Positions 6,592-13,781 of a DNA stretch of 20,879 nucleotides are shown here, one piece after another. Location: the IMG/VR virus record IMGVR_UViG_3300037196_000405, positions 1 through 20,879 of that record. One strand, written 5' to 3'. The position numbers and the translations under genes were made by a program. A model generated the notes under the pieces. That model saw nothing but the letters and a program-made list of their open reading frames with translations. It made no database searches and was not told the DNA's origin. How positions within the stretch are numbered: the first letter of the stretch is position 1; the number at the start of each line of letters is the position of its first letter. The stretch comes from a virus.

Positions 6592-8232
6592 TCAGAAAGT
6601 GAAAGACCCGGTAGTGGGGTTAACGTTAGTGATAACCCCGAAAGCAGGGGTGAAGTAGCAACTAAACACTTCGTCGCAATAGACCCCGTATTCATAGCGC
6701 CGACTCCGCCACGGCCACTGGATCTGGTAATAATCCTGCCGAACATGGGCCTCCAGCAGGTTCGCCACCCCACTCAATTCATAGGGGCTGCGATCCGACC
6801 AAAAGATAATCGTGCCCGGCGGGACAAAGGGATGAACCTCAACATCCAGGGTATTGTTGAAGAACTTGTTGAGATAGCTGGTCACACGACGGCCGGCGAT
6901 GATGCGGCCGGTTTCCTTTTCCGCGTCGAACATCAACCGGAAGCCGTTGGCCGCGCTTCCCGCACCCAACATGGCCCCGAAAGTATTCAACACATCTTGG
7001 GTAGAGATCAAAATGCGGTCAAAACCGATTTTGTACTGGTCGTAAGCCGCCCGCAACACATTGTCGATTTCGACGAAATTCGATCCCTGCAACGTAAGAC
7101 CCGTATTGCCGGCCGGCATGGTGTAGAGAATTGAACCACCGGCCGAAAGGCTGACACCCGTGGGCAACAACGAACTGGTAGCCATCTGGCGCCCCGGATC
7201 AGGCCCCAAAATAGCCCCGAAGATCTGGGTCAAAATGCCATCTGGCACCAGTCCATCCGTGGAATTGTCTGCGTAAACAGCCCCGACTTTGAGATTGCCA
7301 ATCGGCTGGTTGGTGGTGGCCGGATATTTGGTGAAGATAGCCTGATTGGAAGGGGTCAGCCCGGCCAAATATTCCGCGCCACTGGCGGAGCCCACAAACC
7401 AAGCATAGGCTACGGCTCCCACAACCGGAGTAACGGTCGCAGTCACAACCTGGGTACCAGAAGTCCCAATAGAGGTCTCGGTAGAAGGCTTGGCCGAACC
7501 GCCGCCATACGTATCCGTGCTGCCGTCCGCATTGGTCTTGGTGATCTGGCCTGGAACACCACCCAAATTTGTGATGCTGTTGTAAGGGCTGTAGCCCAAG
7601 AAACCCATGCCGGTCAGAGCCACGCACACAACGTAAACCGTGCCGCTGGCAAACGAACCAGTCAGCCCGGCCACCGTGCCGGGGACAAGACTCGGAATCG
7701 GAGTCTGCCCCAGCGGCAGACTGGCGTCACCATTGATGAGGATCTTTTCTTCATCAATCATGAGGCTGCGCAAGGCGCTCTGAACCGAGATCCCCAAAGC
7801 CTCGGGGGAAAGATTACGAGCACCAAGCCGGGCTTCGAACGTGACGCTGGACTCAAAGCCCATGGTCTTGTACGCGGCGGTCATGTCCTGTTCGGAAACC
7901 GCAATTCGGGCGCCGCGATTTCCCTCACTCACACCGCTGGAGGCACCATTGACATTGACAGCGGTAATCCGCTTCCAATGATAGGCATTGCCGCCATTGG
8001 CACTCACACGGGGCAGACGGGAAATCCGGGGGATCAATTCCCGATACGGATAAAGCATCTGCACGATCGGCCGGAGATCATACCAAAGCAGATTGGTGCC
8101 CTGGCTGATCGTGTCCGCCTTATTCAAAGGCCCGATACGCTTTTCAAGGGTCCGAACAAAATTCTCGTTGTTCAACAGGGCATTGACAAATTCATTGCCG
8201 ACGCCGGCCGGGCCGGAAAAAGGATCACTCAT
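6592..8232 (-). CDS. Major capsid protein (HK97 fold with inserted Ig/FN3-like domain)
   Basis: A 546-residue protein directly after protease and scaffold, the usual place for the major capsid protein. The N-terminal arm and core (residues about 45-175: LLWYDLRPIVQMLYPYRELIPRI, DEEKILINGDAS) and the C-terminal part (about 385-546: RAAYDQYKIGFDRILIS, GTIIFWSD, DYYQIQWPWRSRRYEYGVY) fit HK97-type shell proteins. Between them, about 180-310, lies a serine/threonine/glycine-rich insertion with a beta-sandwich look (TVTPVVGAVAYAWFVGSASGAEYLA), probably a surface-exposed Ig or FN3-like domain. The ATG has AAAGGAA about 9 bases upstream. Several hundred copies would form the head. Confidence 0.85.
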   Translation of the reverse strand: MSDPFSGPAGVGNEFVNALLNNENFVRTLEKRIGPLNKADTISQGTNLLWYDLRPIVQMLYPYRELIPRISRLPRVSANGGNAYHWKRITAVNVNGASSGVSEGNRGARIAVSEQDMTAAYKTMGFESSVTFEARLGARNLSPEALGISVQSALRSLMIDEEKILINGDASLPLGQTPIPSLVPGTVAGLTGSFASGTVYVVCVALTGMGFLGYSPYNSITNLGGVPGQITKTNADGSTDTYGGGSAKPSTETSIGTSGTQVVTATVTPVVGAVAYAWFVGSASGAEYLAGLTPSNQAIFTKYPATTNQPIGNLKVGAVYADNSTDGLVPDGILTQIFGAILGPDPGRQMATSSLLPTGVSLSAGGSILYTMPAGNTGLTLQGSNFVEIDNVLRAAYDQYKIGFDRILISTQDVLNTFGAMLGAGSAANGFRLMFDAEKETGRIIAGRRVTSYLNKFFNNTLDVEVHPFVPPGTIIFWSDRSPYELSGVANLLEAHVRQDYYQIQWPWRSRRYEYGVYCDEVFSCYFTPAFGVITNVNPTTGSFTF

Positions 8233-8256
8233 TTCAACAAATTCCTTTCGTTTCGC

Positions 8257-9108
8257 TTATTCGCCGTTGCCGCCAGCCGTGCCATGGAAATTCGGGTCAG
8301 TCATGGACTTCCCAAACTTGCCGGAGAGCAAAAGATTTCCGATGACCTTGCCGACTTCCTCATTGTGGATGTTGGGATCATCCGAAGCCCAAGCAGAGGG
8401 GTTTACACCCTTGAAGAGTTCGGCGGATTTGTCTTGGCCCCCCATGGAACCAGAGACCTTGTTCAGGTCAAAAGCATAGGGCTTGCGACCGCCGACATTG
8501 GCCGGCAGGCTTTCCAGGGCCTGAATCTTGCCCTGAAGCCGGGCGTTTTCCAGGGCCATGGTCAGGGCGCTTTCGCTTTTGGCAAGATCCCCAAGGCTCA
8601 TAGCCTTGCCGGCATAGACGCTTCCGTCACCGGGGTATTCCGGGGGAGCCGAACCGTTTTCCGGGCCGCCAGGAGAAGTCCGGGACATTTCCCCGTTGCT
8701 CAAGCTGCGAATGCCGGGTGGGACTTCATAGAATTTCCCATCCGCATCCCCCGGCCGCTGGCCCACTTCGCCCACAATGCTCTCGGCTTTCGCCATGTGT
8801 TCCCCGGCCGCCTTCATCAAGCCACCCATTTTCTGGATTTCGCCGTAGGCTTTGGCAAGCTTTTCCATCACGCCCGAGGGGCTGAAACCCTCGTCTTCCT
8901 CATCCTTCTTGCCCTTGGCCGCTTTGCTCAGATAAGCCGCCTTGCAAAGCTTGTGGACTTCTTCGATTTCCGACTTGGCCATTTTGCGGGCCTTGCGGGC
9001 TTCAGCCAAATTCTCCTTGGCCTTACCCATGCAGCCCTTGAAATCCGGCTTCAGGGCCTTCTGAAGAACACCCAAAATGGCCTTCCCCAAATCATCCTGT
9101 TCACTCAT
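8257..9108 (-). CDS. Scaffold protein from an internal in-frame start
   Basis: Inside the protease-scaffold gene an ATG (residue 351, MSEQDDLGKA) is preceded by GGAAAGGA, 7 bases away, a better ribosome site than that of many genes here. Translation from it would give a 283-residue protein made only of the helical scaffold region, in the same frame and with the same stop. Lambda gpC/Nu3 and several other phages make protease and scaffold this way. The site is seen directly; its use is inferred. Confidence 0.7.
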   Translation of the reverse strand: MSEQDDLGKAILGVLQKALKPDFKGCMGKAKENLAEARKARKMAKSEIEEVHKLCKAAYLSKAAKGKKDEEDEGFSPSGVMEKLAKAYGEIQKMGGLMKAAGEHMAKAESIVGEVGQRPGDADGKFYEVPPGIRSLSNGEMSRTSPGGPENGSAPPEYPGDGSVYAGKAMSLGDLAKSESALTMALENARLQGKIQALESLPANVGGRKPYAFDLNKVSGSMGGQDKSAELFKGVNPSAWASDDPNIHNEEVGKVIGNLLLSGKFGKSMTDPNFHGTAGGNGE

Positions 9109-10158
9109 CGTAGAATCCTTTCCTAAAAGTTGGCTGACCCACAGATCGTCCGCGTCAGTCATTGTTTTGGCTTCTTGGCCTTCGTGTTCGGCCTTTTTAC
9201 TGATCATTTCGGCCAACTTCGTGGCCAATTGCCCAAGTTCATTCGCCATAGCCAAATCGGCTTTGTCTTTACCTTCGGCTTTGGCTTCCAAGGCCCAAGA
9301 ACGCTGGGAAGAGCGGATTTGGTCAAAGGCCGTGCTCAAGTCAGGGATTGTCCGCATGGATTTGGCTAAAGGCTGGCCCTGGGCCTGGGCCTTAGCCAGT
9401 TTTTTTGTGGCCTTTTTGCCTTTGCCTTTGGGCTTTTTGCCTTTGGTTTTTGGTGGTTCCGGGGCCTCTGGCAGATCCTCCGCTTTTCGGGTAATGTTCT
9501 CCTCGGGCCGGGAATCCCTTTGGCTCATAACCCCGTCTGGAGATTCTTGGGGAATCTTCGGGAAAGGTTCTGGGGATTTCTCTTGTGGTGCCGGGAGTGA
9601 AAACCCATCCCGGCAGGCTGGCGGGCCACCGGCCTTAGCCAATTCAGCCGCCGCTTTAGCCAATTCAGTTGCGGCTTTCAAAACCGGGGAAGTCTTGGGC
9701 TTGAGCCGCAGAAGCTTCGCTCCCTCTGCCACAGGCTTAGCCGACTTGACCAATTCAATCTTACAGTCCGGGTTGGCCGGGCGGTCAACGATTGAAATCT
9801 CGGTCATTTCCAGCTTGGTAATGGTGTCTCCCTCTTTAGCGAGCTTGCTACCACCGATGGAGAAACCCTTATAAACGCCCTCAACACACTTTTTCCACGC
9901 CCGATCATCTACAATTCGGGCCGTTAGGAAAAGACCCTTATGGTCCATGTTGGCGTCTTGAGCCACACCAACCGCACTCAACCCATGCATTTCCCTGATA
10001 TTGCCCCAGGCCATATAGTCTGGCAACGCGGCCTTAACCGCATCCAGGCTAATAACCTCCCCATCGCTATCTTTTGTGGGGGTGGAAGCATATCCACTTA
10101 CTGTTCGTCTTTCTTTGTCGATCTTCGAGATCGGCAAGAACATTTGAACTTGGGACAT
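8257..10158 (-). CDS. Prohead protease (XkdF/S78-like) fused to scaffold
   Basis: A 633-residue protein. Residues about 1-140 are a capsid maturation serine protease: RRTVSGYASTPTKDSDGEV, MHG with H58, GVYKGFSIGG with S100, and the typical EISIVDRPANPDCKIELVK. About 140-350 is a lysine/proline/alanine-rich linker with KGKKPKGKGKKATKK. About 351-633 is helical and charged, a scaffold: LAEARKARKMAKSEIEEVHKL, AKAYGEIQKMGGLMKAAGEHMAKAE, SESALTMALENARLQGKIQALE. The protease trims capsid and scaffold proteins inside the procapsid. The start at 10158 has TGAGGA ahead of it; the frame is open to 10263 but that part overlaps the previous gene. A second in-frame start yields scaffold alone. Confidence 0.88.
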   Translation of the reverse strand: MSQVQMFLPISKIDKERRTVSGYASTPTKDSDGEVISLDAVKAALPDYMAWGNIREMHGLSAVGVAQDANMDHKGLFLTARIVDDRAWKKCVEGVYKGFSIGGSKLAKEGDTITKLEMTEISIVDRPANPDCKIELVKSAKPVAEGAKLLRLKPKTSPVLKAATELAKAAAELAKAGGPPACRDGFSLPAPQEKSPEPFPKIPQESPDGVMSQRDSRPEENITRKAEDLPEAPEPPKTKGKKPKGKGKKATKKLAKAQAQGQPLAKSMRTIPDLSTAFDQIRSSQRSWALEAKAEGKDKADLAMANELGQLATKLAEMISKKAEHEGQEAKTMTDADDLWVSQLLGKDSTMSEQDDLGKAILGVLQKALKPDFKGCMGKAKENLAEARKARKMAKSEIEEVHKLCKAAYLSKAAKGKKDEEDEGFSPSGVMEKLAKAYGEIQKMGGLMKAAGEHMAKAESIVGEVGQRPGDADGKFYEVPPGIRSLSNGEMSRTSPGGPENGSAPPEYPGDGSVYAGKAMSLGDLAKSESALTMALENARLQGKIQALESLPANVGGRKPYAFDLNKVSGSMGGQDKSAELFKGVNPSAWASDDPNIHNEEVGKVIGNLLLSGKFGKSMTDPNFHGTAGGNGE

Positions 10159-10168
10159 AGCCGAATCC

Positions 10169-10399
10169 TCAGTTAGAGAATGAGGCCGCTGTGCCGGGAA
10201 TAGCCTTGGGGCGCAAGCCGGTGTCGAGCATCTGAAGAAGGGTCTGCAAAAGGGCCTGCCCATCCGGCATCAACCCGGAAGAGGTAAAGGCCACCGTTCC
10301 TGGCGCTGGTGCCGCCGTTACCGTGGCCGTGTTTCCCTGATTGTCCGTGATGGTGTATACGATCGACGTGCCACTAGCCACACTAACCACTGAAGCCAT
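10169..10399 (-). CDS. Small hypothetical protein
   Basis: A 76-residue protein with AAAGGA upstream of its ATG, 3 bases after the DUF5672 stop. The first half is beta-rich (SVVSVASGTSIVYTITDNQGNTATVT); the second has a predicted helix (ALLQTLLQMLDTGL). It lies just before the protease-scaffold gene. No family recognised; size and composition would suit a small decoration or head-stabilising protein, without direct proof. Confidence 0.65.
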   Translation of the reverse strand: MASVVSVASGTSIVYTITDNQGNTATVTAAPAPGTVAFTSSGLMPDGQALLQTLLQMLDTGLRPKAIPGTAASFSN

Positions 10400-10402
10400 G
10401 AT

Positions 10403-11113
10403 TCATTTCCTTTGCGAAAGATATCCAATAACATTTAACATTTCGGCCCAATCACTTTTTTGGGCCACATAGGTATTGGCCTGAGATATGCGATTGACCA
10501 AATCTTCTCTGGGGAGAAAGAGAGGAAGATTATAGGCCCCGTGAAAACCAAAGGATTTTTCTGGGCCAAGGGTACCGCGCTCAAAAGCGAACTTTTTAGC
10601 GATTTCCTTAGGTGCCCACTTGAAACCAGCGGCCTCCAACCGAGGGCGGTACTGGCGGCACAGCACATCATCCTCAACCAAAACCAAAGGAAATTCCTCT
10701 TGGTGTTCGGTTAGATACTGATTCAGGGCCACACTACGCAAAGAAAACCCACCACATCCAACATTCTCTTTCCCATGCCGCCAAGGCCACGGGGCGCCAA
10801 TATAGTCAAAAGAAAGAAAATCATCCGACCACAAACCAGGATCAATGATGCCGCTATCCCATTGAGCAATCAAAAAATGGCTGGTCTTGACGGACTTGTG
10901 AATTTCATGCCACACCATACGGGTGCATTCCGTCATGTCCCCAGAAGGATCTGCCGGGAACCACTGGACGCATCGCAAACTGGGATTAATGTCAGAATAA
11001 ACATGAATTTCGGCGAATTGAACTTTTTCTATGATCTGCCTCAAAGCCAAAGGCAGCATATCATGTGCCTTGACTTCATAGAAAATCAAAGTCACATCGG
11101 GAAGCTCAAGCAT
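10403..11113 (-). CDS. DUF5672 glycosyltransferase-like protein
   Basis: A 236-residue protein carrying the hallmarks of the DUF5672 family: HFLIAQWDSGIIDPGLW (about 79-95), FDYIGAPWPW (about 102-111) and VGCGGFSLRS (about 118-127), followed by an acidic EDD (147-149) and GFHGAYN near the C-terminus. DUF5672 proteins are found in glycan-related clusters and are thought to be glycosyltransferases. The ATG at 11113 is preferred over one at 11131 since AAGG lies 9 bases upstream of it; it overlaps the TPR-GT gene by 8 bases, so the two enzymes are probably made together and act in one modification. Substrate unknown; candidates are virion proteins encoded alongside. Confidence 0.82.
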   Translation of the reverse strand: MLELPDVTLIFYEVKAHDMLPLALRQIIEKVQFAEIHVYSDINPSLRCVQWFPADPSGDMTECTRMVWHEIHKSVKTSHFLIAQWDSGIIDPGLWSDDFLSFDYIGAPWPWRHGKENVGCGGFSLRSVALNQYLTEHQEEFPLVLVEDDVLCRQYRPRLEAAGFKWAPKEIAKKFAFERGTLGPEKSFGFHGAYNLPLFLPREDLVNRISQANTYVAQKSDWAEMLNVIGYLSQRK

Positions 11114-12497
11114 GGTTGCGGGCCTTTTCACAAAGCTCTTTTGTACGGAAAATCACATCCGCTACGGGACGATCCCAGGAACCGTTTGATTCTTGGGCAT
11201 AGATTTCAAAATTCTCATACCATGGCAAGCCACTATCAATACCCCACCAGCGCCAACAACGGGGGCTAGGACCAAGCATTAGGACTTTCTTGCCCATGGC
11301 TCCGGCCAAATGGGCTACAGCGGAATCTACTGAAATCACCAGATCCAAAGTCGATATAAGGTCCGCTGTGTCCGCAAAATCTGTGACTCGACTGGTGCCA
11401 TTCTGCATCAAGCCCAACAAACCCAAATCCTCTATATCATTTTCTCCTGCACCCTTCTGTAAAGACACAAGAGAAATTTCTGGCATAATAGCCAAAGGCA
11501 AAAAAGCCTCAAGAGAAACTACCCTACGTCGGGCGGACAGAGCGGCACTGTGGTTCCCAGAGGCCCAACATAGGCCAATGCGATAGGGGCCACTGACCTC
11601 GGGGCGCGGTTGACCCTGGACCTCTAGATACGGCTTACTTGAAATATTTTTAGGACTTTCAATCCCCAGCCACCGGACAACAGACAAAAGGGGGCTATGA
11701 TAGTCAAACCCTTCCGAGTTGATATCAGAGGCCCAATCAACAACATGACAAAACTCGAAGTTTAGCTCAAAGAGCCGTATCAATTCCGCCGGAACAGCCA
11801 GAGTGATATTGGCACCTCGCCAATGGAGGTTTTGGGCAAACCTAACCAGCATAAGACCATCCCCAAAACCTTGCTCATGGTGGACCAATAGGTTCTTCCC
11901 ACGCAAGTCCTGGCCTTGCCATTCGGATAGCCCCAAATCCCAAATTCGGCTCTTGAAGAGATTTGCCCAACGGATTTCATAAGCCTCTAGGCCCTTTTGG
12001 ATCTGGCCCAAGGCCAACAGAGCCAAGGCCCGATCACTTTCGATTTGGGCTGTACTGGGGCCAAAAGCCAGGGCCTTATCAAAGTCCTTGACTGCCCCAC
12101 CAAAGTCCTCAACCATATACTTTGCGAGGCCGAGATTATGCCAAATCGGGGCCATTTCTGGGTATTTCTGCAAGATCAGTTGAAAAAGCTTTTGGGCCTC
12201 AGCAAAGCGTCTTTGGCCGAGAATAGCCACCCCGCGATTGGACTGGATATGTACATTGCCGGGCTCACTGGCAAGCGCTCTGGCTGCTGTCGCTTCGGCC
12301 GCAACAAACTTATTCATGCCCAAAAGAACAGCCGATAGGTTTTGCAGAGCCGATATATGATTAGGATCAAGGGTGAGAGCGGCAAGATAATGCAAATATG
12401 CCGCCCCCACATTACCTTGACCATGCAGTTGCGCACCTTGAGCACTCAGGAGATCGGCCTTACTTAGAACCGTGGCTGTGGAAACGGCTGTAAGCAT
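11106..12497 (-). CDS. TPR-repeat glycosyltransferase-like protein (GT-B fold)
   Basis: A 463-residue protein. Residues about 14-180 are tetratricopeptide repeats: helix pairs such as NVGAAYLHYLAALTLDPNH, FVAAEATAARALASEPGN, RFAEAQKLFQLILQKYPEM, DFGGAVKDFDKALAFGP. Residues about 195-455 resemble the catalytic half of TPR-GT proteins and GT9/heptosyltransferases: DLRGKNLLVHHEQGFGDGL (200-215), YRIGLCWASG (305-314), and DSAVAHLAGAMGKKVLML (391-408), the donor-sugar binding region. It would transfer a sugar from a nucleotide donor to a protein or glycan in the cytoplasm. AAGGA lies 8 bases before the ATG. It overlaps the DUF5672 gene by 8 bases. Such genes are unusual within a phage head operon. 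Confidence 0.85.
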   Translation of the reverse strand: MLTAVSTATVLSKADLLSAQGAQLHGQGNVGAAYLHYLAALTLDPNHISALQNLSAVLLGMNKFVAAEATAARALASEPGNVHIQSNRGVAILGQRRFAEAQKLFQLILQKYPEMAPIWHNLGLAKYMVEDFGGAVKDFDKALAFGPSTAQIESDRALALLALGQIQKGLEAYEIRWANLFKSRIWDLGLSEWQGQDLRGKNLLVHHEQGFGDGLMLVRFAQNLHWRGANITLAVPAELIRLFELNFEFCHVVDWASDINSEGFDYHSPLLSVVRWLGIESPKNISSKPYLEVQGQPRPEVSGPYRIGLCWASGNHSAALSARRRVVSLEAFLPLAIMPEISLVSLQKGAGENDIEDLGLLGLMQNGTSRVTDFADTADLISTLDLVISVDSAVAHLAGAMGKKVLMLGPSPRCWRWWGIDSGLPWYENFEIYAQESNGSWDRPVADVIFRTKELCEKARNHA

Positions 12498-12508
12498 TTG
12501 GGATGTCC

Positions 12509-13192
12509 TTATTGAGCGGGAGAGATAAAGGTAAAAGCAAACCCATAAGTGTGGGTGCCATTGGGGGCAGTGGACGGGGTAATGGAACCCAAGGGGGAAA
12601 TCAAAGCCCCAACGGTCTCATTGCCGGTTTCGATGTTCTCCTTGGTTACGGCAAAATCCTGGGCGCCGGGATCGACTGGAACACTCAGGTCCGGGGTGCT
12701 ACTGATATAGACATACGGAGATGTGCCGCCGACAATGGTCGAAACTGTGGCAGAGGTAATATGCGCCACGCCTCTGGACAGATAGGTGGTGGTCGGGGTG
12801 CTGGCAGCGGTTACGGCCGAAATCACATCCGTCCCGGCCTGCCCGTCATTCCCCAAATACGTCACAGAAACCGAACCAGACGAAATCGCCGTGGTGCCAG
12901 GGCCAATAATGACCTGGGCCGGCCGCAGCACGTCCGGTTGATTGGCAATGGAAAGCGTACCGACTGAAAGCCCAACCGAGGCCACAAAACGACCAACACT
13001 GGCCGCCGCCGGAGCGGCAAGGGTATTGTAGCTTGCGCTGCCCCGGCGAATATAGCTCATTCCCAACGTAAGCATCGCCAATGCATCACGGCTATCAACC
13101 GTAAATGTTCCATCACTGGCGGCCTGATAAGTGCCCCAGGTACCCTGGACCACCCCACCGACAGTATTGCCGGCAAGCTGAATTGTTGACAT
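12509..13192 (-). CDS. Hypothetical beta-rich protein, likely virion surface or decoration protein
   Basis: A 227-residue protein, rich in serine, threonine, glycine and valine, with almost no long helices and no cysteine. The N-terminus (STIQLAGNTVGGVVQGTWGTY) and repeated short strands (SGSVSVTYLGNDGQAGTDVISAVTAA) are typical of beta-sandwich or fibre-like phage proteins. The ATG has GGAG 9 bases upstream. It is followed immediately by the TPR-glycosyltransferase gene, whose ribosome site overlaps its stop codon. The many serines and threonines make it a possible target for the two neighbouring glycosyltransferase-like enzymes, but this is inference. No family recognised. Confidence 0.7.
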   Translation of the reverse strand: MSTIQLAGNTVGGVVQGTWGTYQAASDGTFTVDSRDALAMLTLGMSYIRRGSASYNTLAAPAAASVGRFVASVGLSVGTLSIANQPDVLRPAQVIIGPGTTAISSGSVSVTYLGNDGQAGTDVISAVTAASTPTTTYLSRGVAHITSATVSTIVGGTSPYVYISSTPDLSVPVDPGAQDFAVTKENIETGNETVGALISPLGSITPSTAPNGTHTYGFAFTFISPAQ

Positions 13193-13283
13193 TATTTTTT
13201 ACTCCATGTTTTGGGGATTTATTATGAGTTACGGTGAGATTCCGGTGGCGAGGCCAGAAGGGTGAAGTTTTTGTTAACTTGCG
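13193..13283 (-). other. 91-base intergenic gap with a small palindromic hairpin at its upstream edge
   Basis: At 13273-13288 GTTAAC occurs twice around TTGC, giving on the minus strand a 6-bp stem with a GCAA (GNRA-type) loop that includes the stop codon of the upstream gene. The stem is AT-rich and no T run follows, so it is not a convincing terminator. A CATAAT box lies nearer the next gene without a matching -35. The next gene has GGAG 9 bases before its ATG. Confidence 0.3.
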
Positions 13284-13781
13284 TTAACTCGGAAGTGTCC
13301 AAACGACTGCTTGGACGGCGGTTATGGTGGTTGCGGCTGAGATCTGCGCCGCAAGAACGGAATTTTGAACGACAAGCGCCTCTTTAGCCGCGATGCCATC
13401 CTGTAGAACCTTCAAGATTTGCGGGGCCGTGTGTGCGACATAGCCCCAATTTCCAGAAGCATCGGCGCACCAGAACTTGCCGCCAATACCGCCAGCCACC
13501 AGACCCACCAGATTGGCTTGGTCGGTTTGTCCTGACGGATAGGTATAGACCGCCCCAAGCGCGGAAGACTGAAAGCCCCCAATAATGGCCGACGCACATC
13601 CAGCAGATACGGCGTAAATTTGAGTGGCTTGCGCCTGCGCCAGGACGGCGGCGGCATAACCCGGGCCGGCTCCGACAACCATCCACTTTAGGAATTTGCG
13701 CGAGGCATCTGCAATCACCAACGAAGTTGATGTGGCTGAAACAGCAACCTCATACTGGGTTACGGTCATTGTATTGGACAT
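13284..13781 (-). CDS. Small phage structural protein (DUF4376-like tail)
   Basis: A 165-residue protein. The N-terminal half is alanine/valine-rich beta sequence. The C-terminal half has a pattern seen in many short phage virion-associated proteins: YPSGQTDQANLVGLV, then FWCADASGNWGYVAHTA, then DG and a helix, ending ISAATTITAVQAVVW. This pattern is sometimes labelled DUF4376 and found in tail or fibre accessory proteins. The ATG at 13781 has AAGGG 9 bases upstream and lies inside the portal C-terminus. Being between portal and protease genes, it may be a head decoration or fibre accessory; its function is not established. Confidence 0.55.
   Translation of the reverse strand: MSNTMTVTQYEVAVSATSTSLVIADASRKFLKWMVVGAGPGYAAAVLAQAQATQIYAVSAGCASAIIGGFQSSALGAVYTYPSGQTDQANLVGLVAGGIGGKFWCADASGNWGYVAHTAPQILKVLQDGIAAKEALVVQNSVLAAQISAATTITAVQAVVWTLPS

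Noticed and set aside
6424-7134. 236-residue plus-strand open frame
   Set aside because: Spans the ends of two convincing minus-strand genes and shows no domain.
7978-9126. 382-residue plus-strand open frame
   Set aside because: It lies opposite the capsid and protease-scaffold genes, has no family-like motifs and no ribosome site; it is a by-product of GC-rich codon use on the minus strand.
9077-9874. 265-residue plus-strand open frame
   Set aside because: Low-complexity serine/alanine/leucine sequence antisense to the lysine/alanine-rich scaffold.
10159-10263. 35-residue extension of the protease start
   Set aside because: Overlaps the preceding small gene, cysteine/proline-rich and unlike proteases; the ATG at 10158 has TGAGGA.
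13273-13288. GTTAAC-TTGC-GTTAAC as a terminator
   Set aside because: AT-rich 6-bp stem with no T run; kept only as a note on the gap.
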